Part shown: piece after piece, positions 50,831 through 59,312 of the stretch
Layout of the letters: every line of letters starts with the position of its first letter
Numbering within the stretch: the stretch's first letter is position 1
Source: Pseudomonas hunanensis
GTDB lineage: Bacteria; Pseudomonadota; Gammaproteobacteria; Pseudomonadales; Pseudomonadaceae
DNA length: 64,000 nt
Direction: 5' to 3'
Assembly (NCBI RefSeq): GCF_013393325.1
Contig: NZ_QJRC01000097.1
Span: 1 to 64,000 of the forward strand
Position numbers and translations under genes: made by a program
The notes under the pieces: model-generated
What the model saw: only the letters and a program-made list of their open reading frames with translations
Database searches by the model: none
Told to the model about the DNA's origin: nothing

Positions 50831-51850
50831 TCAGCCGTAGAGCAACCGCTCCGCCAACATCTGCGCCACCCGCGCCGGCGAACGTTTTTCCGCCTGCGCA
50901 TGGCCAAACACTTCGGTCAGCCGTGACGGTATCCGCGCCAGGTGCGCGGTGATGGTGCCCAGGTCCTCGCCACGATGGGTCAGCGCCACGTAGATCAGCC
51001 CACCGGCATTGATAACGTAGTCAGGCGCATACAGTATCCCCCGCGACTCCAGCTGGTCTGCCACCTGCAAGGTGGTCAGCTGGTTGTTGGCCGCCCCCGC
51101 CACTGCCGCGCAACGCAGTTGCATCACGCTCTGCCCGTTCAGCACCGGCCCCACACCGCAGGGGGCGAAGATGTCGCAAGGGGTACTGATCAGTGCATCG
51201 TTGGTCACAGGCTTGGCATCGAACTGTTCCATCGCCAGCCGCACCCGCCCGGGGTCCAGGTCGCTGACCAGCAGTTCCGCGCCCACCGCATGCAGTTGCT
51301 CGGCCAGTGCATAACCGACATTACCCAACCCCTGCACCGCCACCCGCAGGCCCCTGAGGTCATCGCTGCCCAGGCGGAACGAGGTCGTGGCGCGGATGCC
51401 AGCGAACACCCCCATCGCCGCATGCGGCGAAGGGTCGCCCGAGGCAGTGGTGCTGGTCACATGGGGAGTACTCTGGGCGATGCAGTCCATGTCCAGGGTC
51501 GAGGTGCCGCTGTCCACGGCGATGATGAAGCGCCCATGCAAGGTATCGATGAAGCGGCCAAAGGCCTCGAACAGCGCGGCACGGTTTTCCACGTGCGGGT
51601 TGCGCATGATCACCGCCTTGCCGCCACCTAGCGGCAAGCCGGCCAATGCCGCCTTGTAGCTCATACCTTGGGCCAGGCGAATGGCGTCGGTCATGGCACT
51701 TTCGTCATCGGCGTAAGGCAGGTAGCGGCAACCGCCCATGGCCGGGCCCAGGTGCTCACTGTGGATCGCCACCACCGCCTTAAGGCCCGTAGGTGGGTCG
51801 TTGAACAAATGCAGTGACTGGGTCCGGGTACTTTGCATCAGTGCGAACAT
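50831..51850 (-). CDS. Glu/Leu/Phe/Val dehydrogenase (leucine dehydrogenase type)
   Basis: The 339-residue protein has the amino-acid dehydrogenase active-site motif L-P-L-G-G-G-K-A-V-I (catalytic lysine), an earlier M-G-G-C-R-Y and the NAD-fold motif G-L-G-N-V-G. It is shorter than glutamate dehydrogenases and fits the leucine/valine/phenylalanine group, which deaminates branched-chain or aromatic amino acids. Start M-F-A-L-M-Q-S-T at 51850 follows GGGGAG. It is divergent from the SirB1-like gene and near the tyrosine-degradation cluster, though a functional link is only suggestive. Confidence 0.88.
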   Translation of the reverse strand: MFALMQSTRTQSLHLFNDPPTGLKAVVAIHSEHLGPAMGGCRYLPYADDESAMTDAIRLAQGMSYKAALAGLPLGGGKAVIMRNPHVENRAALFEAFGRFIDTLHGRFIIAVDSGTSTLDMDCIAQSTPHVTSTTASGDPSPHAAMGVFAGIRATTSFRLGSDDLRGLRVAVQGLGNVGYALAEQLHAVGAELLVSDLDPGRVRLAMEQFDAKPVTNDALISTPCDIFAPCGVGPVLNGQSVMQLRCAAVAGAANNQLTTLQVADQLESRGILYAPDYVINAGGLIYVALTHRGEDLGTITAHLARIPSRLTEVFGHAQAEKRSPARVAQMLAERLLYG

Positions 51851-51974
51851 CGACAGGCTCCCCCACGAGGTGCTCCTTCCAGTATAGGCACGGCCCCGGC
51901 ATTGACGCCGCCGCCGGACCACTGGACGAAACCACGCGTCACAGCTAATACTCAAACGTGTGTGGAGATGCCCC

Positions 51975-52781
51975 ATGAAGCCACGTCAAGCCTGCCTGGC
52001 CTGCCTGGAACGCGAGCCTGTCGCCCTGCTGGAAGCCGCATTGTGGATTGCCGCCGAGCACGATCGTAGTGTCGAGCCCGCGGCCAGCCTTGCCACCCTG
52101 AACGAGCTGCAGCGCGAGATAAGCGCCAACCTGCCGATGCTGCCAGTGTGCGAACTGGCCCAGCCACTGCTGCGCCAACTGATTGCGCTGGGCTTTCAGC
52201 AGGATGAATACCACCCGTTACGCCCGCATGCGGCGATGATGGACAAAGTACTGCAGCGCCGCCGCGGCCAACCGCTGACCCTGGCCATTCTTTCCCTGGA
52301 GCTGGCCCGGCGCTTGTCCATACCGCTGGAGGGCGTGGGCTTTCCTGGCCATTTCCTGCTGCGCGTGCCGGGTGCCGACCACCTGCTCGACCCCTGTGGC
52401 GGTCGGCGCTTGTACCCGAGTGACTGCCGCGAACTGCTGGCGCGCCAGTTTGGCCCGCATGTGGCGCTGACGGCAGAGCACATGCGCAGCGCTACGCCGC
52501 TGCAGATGCTGCAACGCCTGTCGCGCAACCTGCGTCAACTGCACATCAGCAACGATGACCACCTGGCCGCGTTGATCGACGCCGAGCGGGTCATGCAGTT
52601 GGGCCCGGTGCAAGTCAGCGATTACGTGACCCGCGCTTCGCTCTACCAACAACTGGATTGCCCGCAGGCCGAGCGCTTCGACCTGGAGCATGCGTTGCTG
52701 CTGACGGAAGACCCGGTCCAGCGCCTGAAGCTGTCCGAGCGAATCGGCAAGCTTCCGGCGGCGAACCGTTCACTTCACTGA
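51975..52781 (+). CDS. SirB1-like transglutaminase-fold / TPR protein
   Basis: The 268-residue protein matches the SirB1/YchA family. An N-terminal helical part is followed by a transglutaminase-like core with R-R-G-Q-P-L-T-L-A-I-L-S-L-E-L-A-R-R and G-F-P-G-H-F-L-L-R, then a TPR-like C-terminus. No catalytic cysteine is obvious, so it is probably non-enzymatic. Start M-K-P-R-Q at 51975 has GGAG seven bases upstream. Its 3' end overlaps the convergent maiA by seven bases. Confidence 0.85.
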   Translation: MKPRQACLACLEREPVALLEAALWIAAEHDRSVEPAASLATLNELQREISANLPMLPVCELAQPLLRQLIALGFQQDEYHPLRPHAAMMDKVLQRRRGQPLTLAILSLELARRLSIPLEGVGFPGHFLLRVPGADHLLDPCGGRRLYPSDCRELLARQFGPHVALTAEHMRSATPLQMLQRLSRNLRQLHISNDDHLAALIDAERVMQLGPVQVSDYVTRASLYQQLDCPQAERFDLEHALLLTEDPVQRLKLSERIGKLPAANRSLH

Positions 52782-53407
52782 GCCGGGCTGTCCGGCTGCT
52801 GGGCGGGGTGGGCCTTGGCGAACGCCGGGTGCGCGGCCGCCAGTGCGGCAACCCGCAGGATGCGCGGGAAGCTGTCGAGGTCGATGTTGAAGCGCTCGGC
52901 CGCATACAACTGCGGGATCAGGTACACATCCGCCAACCCAGGCGTATCGCCAAAGCAGAAGCCGTGATCGCCAATCAGTCGCTCCACTGCTGCCAGCCCC
53001 TGGCTTATCCAGTGACCGATCCACTGATTGACCTGCCCTTCGTCCTGACCCGCCTGGCGCAGCCGGTTGAGCACGCTGACGTTGTGCAACGGGTGAATGT
53101 CGCAGCCGATGATTGCCGCCACACCACGCACCTTTGCCCTTTCCACGGCCGTGGTCGGTAGCAACGCAGGTTGTGGATAAACCTCTTCCAGGTACTCGAT
53201 GATGGCTGGCGACTGCACCAGCAACTCACCGCCGTCAGTGCGCAAGGCTGGCACGCGGCCCTGCGGGTTGACGGCGGTATAGTCCGCACCGCGCTGCTCC
53301 CCCTGCAGCAGGTTGACTGGCAGGGACTGGTAAGCCAGCCCCTTCAATGCCAAGGCAATGCGCACCCGGTAGGACGAGGTGGAACGGTAATAGGTGTACA
53401 GCTCCAT
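52775..53407 (-). CDS. maiA: Maleylacetoacetate isomerase
   Basis: MaiA (HmgC) isomerises maleylacetoacetate to fumarylacetoacetate using glutathione in the tyrosine/homogentisate pathway. The 210-residue protein is a zeta-class GST: M-E-L-Y-T-Y-Y-R-S-T-S-S-Y-R-V-R-I-A-L contains the S-S-Y-R-V-R catalytic signature, and V-Q-S-P-A-I-I-E-Y-L-E is the glutathione-binding segment. It starts 12 bases after fahA with AAGGAGGCAG upstream. The final bases overlap the convergent SirB1-like gene. Confidence 0.95.
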   Translation of the reverse strand: MELYTYYRSTSSYRVRIALALKGLAYQSLPVNLLQGEQRGADYTAVNPQGRVPALRTDGGELLVQSPAIIEYLEEVYPQPALLPTTAVERAKVRGVAAIIGCDIHPLHNVSVLNRLRQAGQDEGQVNQWIGHWISQGLAAVERLIGDHGFCFGDTPGLADVYLIPQLYAAERFNIDLDSFPRILRVAALAAAHPAFAKAHPAQQPDSPAQ

Positions 53408-53419
53408 GCCCCTGCCTCC

Positions 53420-54712
53420 TTAGTTGGCCGCGATGACCGTGCCACGGCATTCGCCGAAGCCGATGCTGGCTACGCCGTCACGCGTGCAGCGGGCACGCAG
53501 GATAATTTCGTCGCCGTCTTCGAGGAACTTGCGCACCTCGCCGCTGGCCAGCTCAATCGGCAGCTTGCCGCCTTCGGTGATCTCCAGCAGGCTGCCGAAC
53601 GAACCCGGCGTAGCACCCGACAGCGTGCCCGAACCGAACAGGTCGCCCGGCTGCAGCTGGCAGCCGTTGACGCTGTGGTGCGCCACCAACTGCGCCACGG
53701 TCCAGTACATGCTGCGGGTGTTGCTCAGGGTCAGGCGGTGCGGGGCAACACCTTGCTCGCGCATGCGCTCGGTCAGCAGCAACACTTCGAGTTCAATATC
53801 GAATGCACCGGCGGCCTGGTCACGCTTGTCCAGCAGGTACGACAGCGGCTGCGGGTCGCCTTCCGGGCGTGCAGGCTGGGCGCAGCGGAACGGCTCCAGC
53901 GCTTCGGCGGTAACCACCCAGGGCGATATGCTGGTGATGAAACTCTTGGACAGGAACGGCCCCAATGGCTGGTATTCCCATGCCTGGATATCGCGCGCCG
54001 ACCAGTCGTTGAGCAGGCACAGGCCCGCTACGTGTTCGGCGGCATCGCCAACCGGGATCGCCTGGCCCATGTCATTGCCCTGGCCAATCCAGATGCCCAG
54101 TTCCAGTTCGTAGTCCAGGCGTGCGCATGGGCCGAAACTTGGCTCGGTGTGCCCAGCCGGGAGGGTCTGGCCTTTTGGCCGGCGTACATCGGTGCCGGAC
54201 GGGCGAATGGTCGAGGCACGGCCGTGATAACCGATCGGCACATATTTGTAGTTGGGCAGCAGCGGGTTGTCGGGGCGGAAAAGCTTGCCCACGTTCTTGG
54301 CGTGCTCGATGCCTACGTAGAAGTCGGTGTAGTCCCCGACCTGCGCTGGCACATGCAGTTGGCAGTCGCTGGCTGGATACAGTGCCGGCTGCAGAGCAGC
54401 CTGGTGCTCGCTGTGCTCGCCAAGCAGCACCTGCAGACGCTCGCGCAGGGCGACACGGGCGCTGCGGCCCAATGCGAAGTAAGCGTTCAGTGCCCCACCC
54501 CGAGTAGCCTCGACGGCGGCCTTGGCTTCCCCCGCGAACAGGCCGGCGGCCAACACCGCTTCCAGGTCGAGGATCGCGTCGCCGATGGCCACGCCACAGC
54601 GCCGGGCTTCACCCGGCCGGCTGAAGATGCCCAATGGCAGGTTCTGCAGCGGGAAGTCGCTGTGCCCGTTGGCGTGCTCGACCCAGCTACGGGCATTGGC
54701 AGTGTGGTTCAT
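53420..54712 (-). CDS. fahA: Fumarylacetoacetase
   Basis: FahA (HmgB) hydrolyses fumarylacetoacetate to fumarate and acetoacetate, the last step of the homogentisate pathway. The 430-residue protein has the FAH N-domain and a catalytic core with D-Y-T-D-F-Y-V-G-I-E-H-A, G-Y-H-G-R-A-S-T and L-D-Y-E-L-E-L-G-I-W-I-G, which carry the metal and catalytic residues. It starts three bases after hmgA ends and is followed 12 bases later by maiA, so the three are translated from one message. Confidence 0.96.
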   Translation of the reverse strand: MNHTANARSWVEHANGHSDFPLQNLPLGIFSRPGEARRCGVAIGDAILDLEAVLAAGLFAGEAKAAVEATRGGALNAYFALGRSARVALRERLQVLLGEHSEHQAALQPALYPASDCQLHVPAQVGDYTDFYVGIEHAKNVGKLFRPDNPLLPNYKYVPIGYHGRASTIRPSGTDVRRPKGQTLPAGHTEPSFGPCARLDYELELGIWIGQGNDMGQAIPVGDAAEHVAGLCLLNDWSARDIQAWEYQPLGPFLSKSFITSISPWVVTAEALEPFRCAQPARPEGDPQPLSYLLDKRDQAAGAFDIELEVLLLTERMREQGVAPHRLTLSNTRSMYWTVAQLVAHHSVNGCQLQPGDLFGSGTLSGATPGSFGSLLEITEGGKLPIELASGEVRKFLEDGDEIILRARCTRDGVASIGFGECRGTVIAAN

Positions 54713-54715
54713 CGG

Positions 54716-56017
54716 TTATCTCCGGTTCGGGTTGAAGGTGCTTGGCAAGGTTGCCCAGCAACTATCGTAGTCGGCCTGCAATTGCGGGCATTCAAGGGCT
54801 TGCAGGCTCGGGCGCAGCACCTGGCTGGTCTCGAACATGAAGGCCATGGTGTTGTCGATCTTGTGCGGCGCCAGGTCGGCGGCAATGGCTTTTTCGCAGG
54901 TTTCGGCGTCGGGGCCGTGGGCGCTCATCACGCCGTGCAGCGAGGCACCGCCAGGCAGGAAGCCCTCGGCCTTGGCGTCGTAGGCACCATTGATCAAGCC
55001 CATGAACTCGTTCATCAGGTTGCGGTGGAACCATGGCGGGCGGAAGGTGTTCTCGGCCACCATCCAGCGTGGCGGGAAGATCACGAAGTCCATGTTGGCC
55101 AGGCCATGCACGCTGGTCGGCGAGGTCAGCACGGTAAAGATCGAAGGGTCCGGGTGGTCGAAACTGACCGTGCCGATGGTATTGAAGCGGCGCAGGTCGT
55201 ATTTGTACGGCACGTTGCTGCCGTGCCAGGCCACCACGTCCAGCGGCGAGTGCTGCAGCTCGCAAGCCCAGTGTTCGCCCAGGAATTTCTGCACCAGTTG
55301 CACCGGCGCTTCGGCCTCTTCGTAGTGCGCCACCGGGGTGAGGAAATCGCGTGGGTTGGCCAGGCCATTGCTGCCGATCGGGCCCAGGTCTGGAATACGC
55401 AGCAGCGCGCCGTGGTTTTCGGCGATGTAGCCACGGGCCTGGCCGTCGAGCAGTTCCACACGAAACTTCATGCCACGCGGGATCACCGCAATTTCAAGCG
55501 GCTCGACTTCCATTACGCCCAGTTCAGTGGCAATGCGCAGGCGGCCCTGTTCCGGTACCAGCAAAAGTTCACCGTCGGCGTTGAAGAACACCCGCTCCAT
55601 GGAACGGTTGGCGCGGTAGATGTAGATGCTCACGCCAGCCGGTTTTTCCGCTGCGGCGTTGGCCACCATGGGCAACCAGCCCTCGATGAAATCGGTCGGT
55701 TCGGCGGGAATCGGCTGTGGGCTCCAACGCAGGCGGTTGGGGTTGATGCCCCCCAGCGGCCCGCTCAGCGGCTGACGCGCCAGGCGCTCGAAACGAGGGT
55801 GCAAGGCAGACGGGCGAATGCGATACAGCCAGGTGCGACGCAGCTCGCTGCGGGCCATGGTGAACGCCGTGCCCGAGAGCAGCTCGGCATACAGCCCATA
55901 GGGTGCCTTCTGTGGCGAGTTCTGCCCGACCGGCAAGGCCCCTGGCAGCGCTTCGCTGGCAAACTCGTTGCCGAAGCCGCTGAGGTAGTGAAGGTCGGGT
56001 GAGGTGTCGCGATTCAT
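54716..56017 (-). CDS. hmgA: Homogentisate 1,2-dioxygenase
   Basis: HmgA opens the ring of homogentisate to maleylacetoacetate with non-haem Fe(II). The 433-residue protein shows the family start L-S-G-F-G-N-E-F-A-S-E-A, the metal-site segment P-P-W-F-H-R-N-L-M-N-E-F-M-G (His and Glu ligands) and the later H-G-P-D-A-E-T histidine. GGAGG lies five bases before the ATG. It is first of the hmgA-fahA-maiA operon and divergent from hmgR, with the operator between. Confidence 0.97.
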   Translation of the reverse strand: MNRDTSPDLHYLSGFGNEFASEALPGALPVGQNSPQKAPYGLYAELLSGTAFTMARSELRRTWLYRIRPSALHPRFERLARQPLSGPLGGINPNRLRWSPQPIPAEPTDFIEGWLPMVANAAAEKPAGVSIYIYRANRSMERVFFNADGELLLVPEQGRLRIATELGVMEVEPLEIAVIPRGMKFRVELLDGQARGYIAENHGALLRIPDLGPIGSNGLANPRDFLTPVAHYEEAEAPVQLVQKFLGEHWACELQHSPLDVVAWHGSNVPYKYDLRRFNTIGTVSFDHPDPSIFTVLTSPTSVHGLANMDFVIFPPRWMVAENTFRPPWFHRNLMNEFMGLINGAYDAKAEGFLPGGASLHGVMSAHGPDAETCEKAIAADLAPHKIDNTMAFMFETSQVLRPSLQALECPQLQADYDSCWATLPSTFNPNRR

Positions 56018-56102
56018 CGATGCCTCCGGGCTCTGGCCGAGCCGTTGCGGGCAGCTGGCTGCTGGCCCGATGTGGGGTGGCAGCGCGTCTGCATTGTTTT
56101 TA

Positions 56103-56119
56103 TCGTAATCAGATTACGA
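56103..56119. promoter_or_regulatory. HmgR operator palindrome
   Basis: TCGTAATC-A-GATTACGA is a perfect 17-bp palindrome in the 168-base region between hmgA and hmgR. HmgR of P. putida is known to repress through a 17-bp palindrome at this position, with homogentisate as inducer. A further half-like ACGTAAT follows at about 56122. Confidence 0.85.
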
Positions 56120-56185
56120 ATAACGTAATTTGCTCCACGCATGGCGTCAAGCTATAAAGGCCCGACTTGAAGAATCCAGAAGAAG

Positions 56186-56974
56186 ATGTCCATGACCAAA
56201 GCCAGCTCCCCCGCCGACAACGGCAAGCAGAAAGTCCGCTCGGCGGAGGTCGGCACCGACATCCTCAAGGCCCTTGCCGAGTTGTCCCCGTCCACCTCGC
56301 TGTCACGCCTGGCGGAACATGTGCAAATGCCGGCAAGCAAAGTGCACCGTTACCTGCAAGCGCTGATCGCCAGCGGCTTTGCCGAACAGGATGCCGCCAC
56401 CAACCATTACGGCCTGGGACGCGAGGCATTGCGGGTGGGGCTGGCGGCGCTGGGCAGCATCGATGTGCTGAAAACTGCCGCACTGCCGCTGTCGCAACTG
56501 CGCGACGAACTTAACGAGAGCTGCTTCATTGCCGTGTGGGGCAACCAGGGCGCGACCGTGGTCAGCATTGAACCGGCGGTGCGTGCAGTTACCGTGGTGA
56601 CGCAGATGGGCTCGGTGCTGCCGCTGCTCACCTCCTCCACCGGCCTGGTGTTCGCCGCCTACCTGCCCGAGCGCGAAACCGTCGAGTTGCGTGACCGCGA
56701 ACTGGCCGCCCTGCAGCACCACGCCGATGATTACCAGCCGGTGCTGGCAGGCATTCGCGAACGTGGCCTGCACCATGTGCACGGCCTGCTGATGCCGGGC
56801 GTGGATGCCCTGTCGGCGCCGGTGTTCAATGCCATGGGGCAGGTGGCGGCGGTGATGACCGTGGTCGGGCCGACATCGATCTTCCACGCCGACGAACATG
56901 GCCCAGCGGCGCAACGGCTACTGGCGGCAGCGCGGGAAACCAGCTGGCGCATGGGCTATTCGCCCGCTACCTGA
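56186..56974 (+). CDS. hmgR: IclR-type repressor of the homogentisate operon, HmgR
   Basis: The 262-residue protein has an IclR winged helix-turn-helix (T-S-L-S-R-L-A-E-H-V-Q-M-P-A-S-K-V-H-R-Y-L-Q-A-L) and an IclR effector domain with T-S-S-T-G-L-V-F-A-A-Y-L-P and the later G-V-D-A-L-S-A-P-V-F. It is divergent from hmgA across a perfect palindrome, as in P. putida, where HmgR represses the operon until homogentisate binds. An ATG two codons later (56192) could also start it. Confidence 0.94.
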   Translation: MSMTKASSPADNGKQKVRSAEVGTDILKALAELSPSTSLSRLAEHVQMPASKVHRYLQALIASGFAEQDAATNHYGLGREALRVGLAALGSIDVLKTAALPLSQLRDELNESCFIAVWGNQGATVVSIEPAVRAVTVVTQMGSVLPLLTSSTGLVFAAYLPERETVELRDRELAALQHHADDYQPVLAGIRERGLHHVHGLLMPGVDALSAPVFNAMGQVAAVMTVVGPTSIFHADEHGPAAQRLLAAARETSWRMGYSPAT

Positions 56975-57151
56975 GCGCTAGCGGCACTATTGCCCGATAC
57001 GTAAAGGTGAATGTCATAAGCAGCTATTTTTCCCAGCGGATCAAGCGCTTATTCTTAACTCACTGGCCGGCATGAAGGGCTCTCCCCCCCGCCTTTCAGG
57101 CCTGCGAGGTTCACCGACGTAGATTTTGAAGCTCCTTGATCTAACGTCTCG
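56975..57151 (+). ncRNA. Possible small RNA region after hmgR
   Basis: This stretch has no supported reading frame but ends in the strongest intrinsic terminator in the window (57155-57183), about 180 bases after the hmgR stop. The region contains short repeats of pyrimidines (CCCCCCCGCC) and AT-richer promoter-like sequence near 57000-57060. It could be the hmgR 3' untranslated region or a separate small RNA; I do not recognise a known Pseudomonas RNA. Confidence 0.25.
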
Positions 57152-57154
57152 ATT

Positions 57155-57183
57155 GGCCGCTGCGGCTTGCAGCGGCCTTTTTT
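57155..57183 (+). terminator. Rho-independent terminator
   Basis: A perfect 9-bp stem, GGCCGCTGC-GGCTT-GCAGCGGCC, followed by six T residues. It reads in the plus direction, and lies just beyond the stop of the convergent SDR gene at 57202. Confidence 0.93.
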
Positions 57184-57201
57184 ATTTGAGCGGATAAATC
57201 T

Positions 57202-58122
57202 TCAGCCCAGCGGGTATTTCTGCAGGTTCGCCATCATCTGCTGCAATGCCTGCAAACTGTCCTGAGGATGCACCGCCCCGTCAAAGTCGCCGATTTGCGC
57301 CCAGTGCTCCGCCACCTGCTCCGGGGTAAACCCCTCGCGCGGATCAAAACCCACTCCCAGGCTGCGCTCCCAACGCACCTTGCCCACCCAGCCGCCGCCC
57401 ACCTCGAACAGCTCCCCCGTGCCCTGGCACTGCTCGCTGCCCAGGTAAACCACCAGTGGGCTGACCAGCTCGGGCTTGAGCCGCTCGAATACCTGGGGTG
57501 GGATCAGCCCCTCGGTCATGCGGGTACCGCCCGTGGGAGCAATGGCGTTGACCAGGATGCCGTGCTTGCGCCCTTCGATGGCCAGCGTGCGGGTCAACCC
57601 GTACAGGCCCAGCTTGGCCATGCCGTAATTGGCCTGCCCAAAGTTGCCGTAGATACCCGAGGTGGAAGCCGTGAAGATCACCCGCCCCCAGTTTTGCTCG
57701 CGCAAGTGTGGCCAGGCGGCGCGGGTGACTTTGAAGGCCCCTTCGACATGCACCTGGTACACCTGCTCCCAATCGCTGTCGTCCATCTTGTGAAAGGTCT
57801 TGTCGCGCAGGATGCCAGCGTTGTTCACCAGCACATCGACCCGGCCGAACGTGTCCAGCGCCTGCTCGACGATACGTGCACCGTGGCTGACCGAGTCATG
57901 GTTGGCGATGGCGCTGCCACCGGCGGCGCGGATCTCCTCCACCACCCGGTCGGCGGCCGAGGCGCTGGCACCTTCCCCGTGGGTAGAACCGCCAAGGTCG
58001 TTGACCACCACCCTGGCACCCCGCGCGGCGAACAGCAGCGCGTGGGCGCGGCCCAGGCCGCCACCGGCGCCGGTGACGATCACCACGCGATCTTGCAAAT
58101 GGACGGGCTCGCTCATGCTCAT
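57202..58122 (-). CDS. SDR of the (R)-3-hydroxyacyl-CoA dehydrogenase type
   Basis: The 306-residue protein has the NAD motif T-G-A-G-G-G-L-G-R near 17, the insert N-D-L-G-G-S-T-H-G-E-G typical of the dehydrogenase unit of peroxisomal multifunctional enzyme 2, N-N-A-G-I-L-R-D, and the catalytic Y-G-M-A-K. The C-terminal extension (E-V-G-G-G-W-V-G-K-V-R-W-E-R-S) also fits that subgroup. It probably oxidises (R)-3-hydroxyacyl-CoA or a related substrate. A hydrolase gene follows upstream on the same strand, 108 bases away. Confidence 0.85.
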   Translation of the reverse strand: MSMSEPVHLQDRVVIVTGAGGGLGRAHALLFAARGARVVVNDLGGSTHGEGASASAADRVVEEIRAAGGSAIANHDSVSHGARIVEQALDTFGRVDVLVNNAGILRDKTFHKMDDSDWEQVYQVHVEGAFKVTRAAWPHLREQNWGRVIFTASTSGIYGNFGQANYGMAKLGLYGLTRTLAIEGRKHGILVNAIAPTGGTRMTEGLIPPQVFERLKPELVSPLVVYLGSEQCQGTGELFEVGGGWVGKVRWERSLGVGFDPREGFTPEQVAEHWAQIGDFDGAVHPQDSLQALQQMMANLQKYPLG

Positions 58123-58230
58123 GGCTCCAGGCAGGTTCAGGTCAGCCGAGTGTCCGCCGCCAGCGGCAGGCGGACAATCAAGCTCACACAGGCTGAATGC
58201 CTGGCAATAACGCAGGGCGATGAGGCCCCG

Positions 58231-59136
58231 TCAGGACCACGCCACTTTCGGCTGGTAGTAGCTGGACGGTTGTTCGCGAAAGGCCAGGTAGTGGCGCAGC
58301 ACCTGCATCGGCGCTTCGGTATGGGGGTAATGGCCAATGCCGTGCAGCTGCACGGTGTCCGGCTCCGGCACCAGTTGCCGGTAACGCTCGAGCATGTGCC
58401 CGCCGGACAGCGGGTCGACCACGCCATTGATGAAGCGCAGTGGTACGCCTTTGCGCTGCATCGCCCCGACCCAGCGTTCACGGTGCAACCTGCGCTCGGG
58501 CATGTAGCCCACCAACTTGTGCAGGATGCGTGTACCCCGGTTGGTAGCGATCAGGCTCCAGAAGTCATCCAGCGCGCTCTCACTGGGGTGAGTGCAGGGG
58601 CCATAGACCTGGGTCACATTGCGCACCAGGTCGTCACGCCCGAACGAACGCCCCACCAGCCAGCCAAAGCGGCTGAGCAGCAGCTTCTGGATCAGCAGCA
58701 TGCGGCAGCTTTCGGGGAACAGCCCGCTGTTGAGGAACACGCAACTAGCGATGTCGGCGCGCTGCTCATGATGGCGCGCCAACAATTCCTGGGCCACGCT
58801 GCCGCCATAGTCATGGGCCAGCAGATGCACCGGCTGCTTGACCTGCAGGTGGGCAAGCAAGGCCTGCTGCAGGTCCGCTTGCTCCATCAGGCTGTAGGCA
58901 TGATCAACCGGTTTGGCCGAATCGCCAAAACCGAGCATGTCGCACGCGATCACCCGGAAACGTTGGGTCAAAGGCCCCCACAGGTAGTGCCAATCCCAGC
59001 TGGCAGTGGGAAAACCGTGTAACAGAAGCAGGGGCTCTCCTTGCCCTGCGGTCCAGTAGCGGATGCTCTGGCCCCGGAAGATGAAACTCTGTCCCCGGGT
59101 ACGCCAGACGCACAATGGAATTTCGGCCATAGGCAT
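58231..59136 (-). CDS. Alpha/beta hydrolase with Asp nucleophile (epoxide hydrolase / haloalkane dehalogenase-like)
   Basis: The start M-P-M-A-E-I-P at 59136 gives 301 residues; a longer frame adds 21 unlikely codons. The oxyanion segment L-L-L-L-H-G-F-P-T-A-S-W-D-W and nucleophile elbow L-L-A-H-D-Y-G-G place an aspartate where serine sits in esterases, as in epoxide hydrolases and dehalogenases. The catalytic histidine is in G-I-G-H-Y-P-H-T-E. A cap domain lies between. The substrate is unknown; the SDR downstream may act in the same pathway. Confidence 0.83.
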   Translation of the reverse strand: MPMAEIPLCVWRTRGQSFIFRGQSIRYWTAGQGEPLLLLHGFPTASWDWHYLWGPLTQRFRVIACDMLGFGDSAKPVDHAYSLMEQADLQQALLAHLQVKQPVHLLAHDYGGSVAQELLARHHEQRADIASCVFLNSGLFPESCRMLLIQKLLLSRFGWLVGRSFGRDDLVRNVTQVYGPCTHPSESALDDFWSLIATNRGTRILHKLVGYMPERRLHRERWVGAMQRKGVPLRFINGVVDPLSGGHMLERYRQLVPEPDTVQLHGIGHYPHTEAPMQVLRHYLAFREQPSSYYQPKVAWS

Positions 59137-59312
59137 CAGAGCGGTCCCGGAGAAGTGGTGTTGACGGAATAGGGCAAGGCTGCGGTCATTGCATGTCACC
59201 TCGGCACATACATGTGCTCTCTATGTCGAGGCAGAGTCTAGCCAGCAGCCCGTTGGCTGGAACTTGCGTTGCCAGCCAGCTTGATGACTGAGCGAGTCAG
59301 TGGCACGAACGG

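Noticed and set aside
53171..56002. 943-codon plus-strand open frame opposite hmgA and fahA
   Set aside because: It is antisense to two well-supported enzymes, has no family motifs and arises from high GC codon bias that removes stops in this frame.
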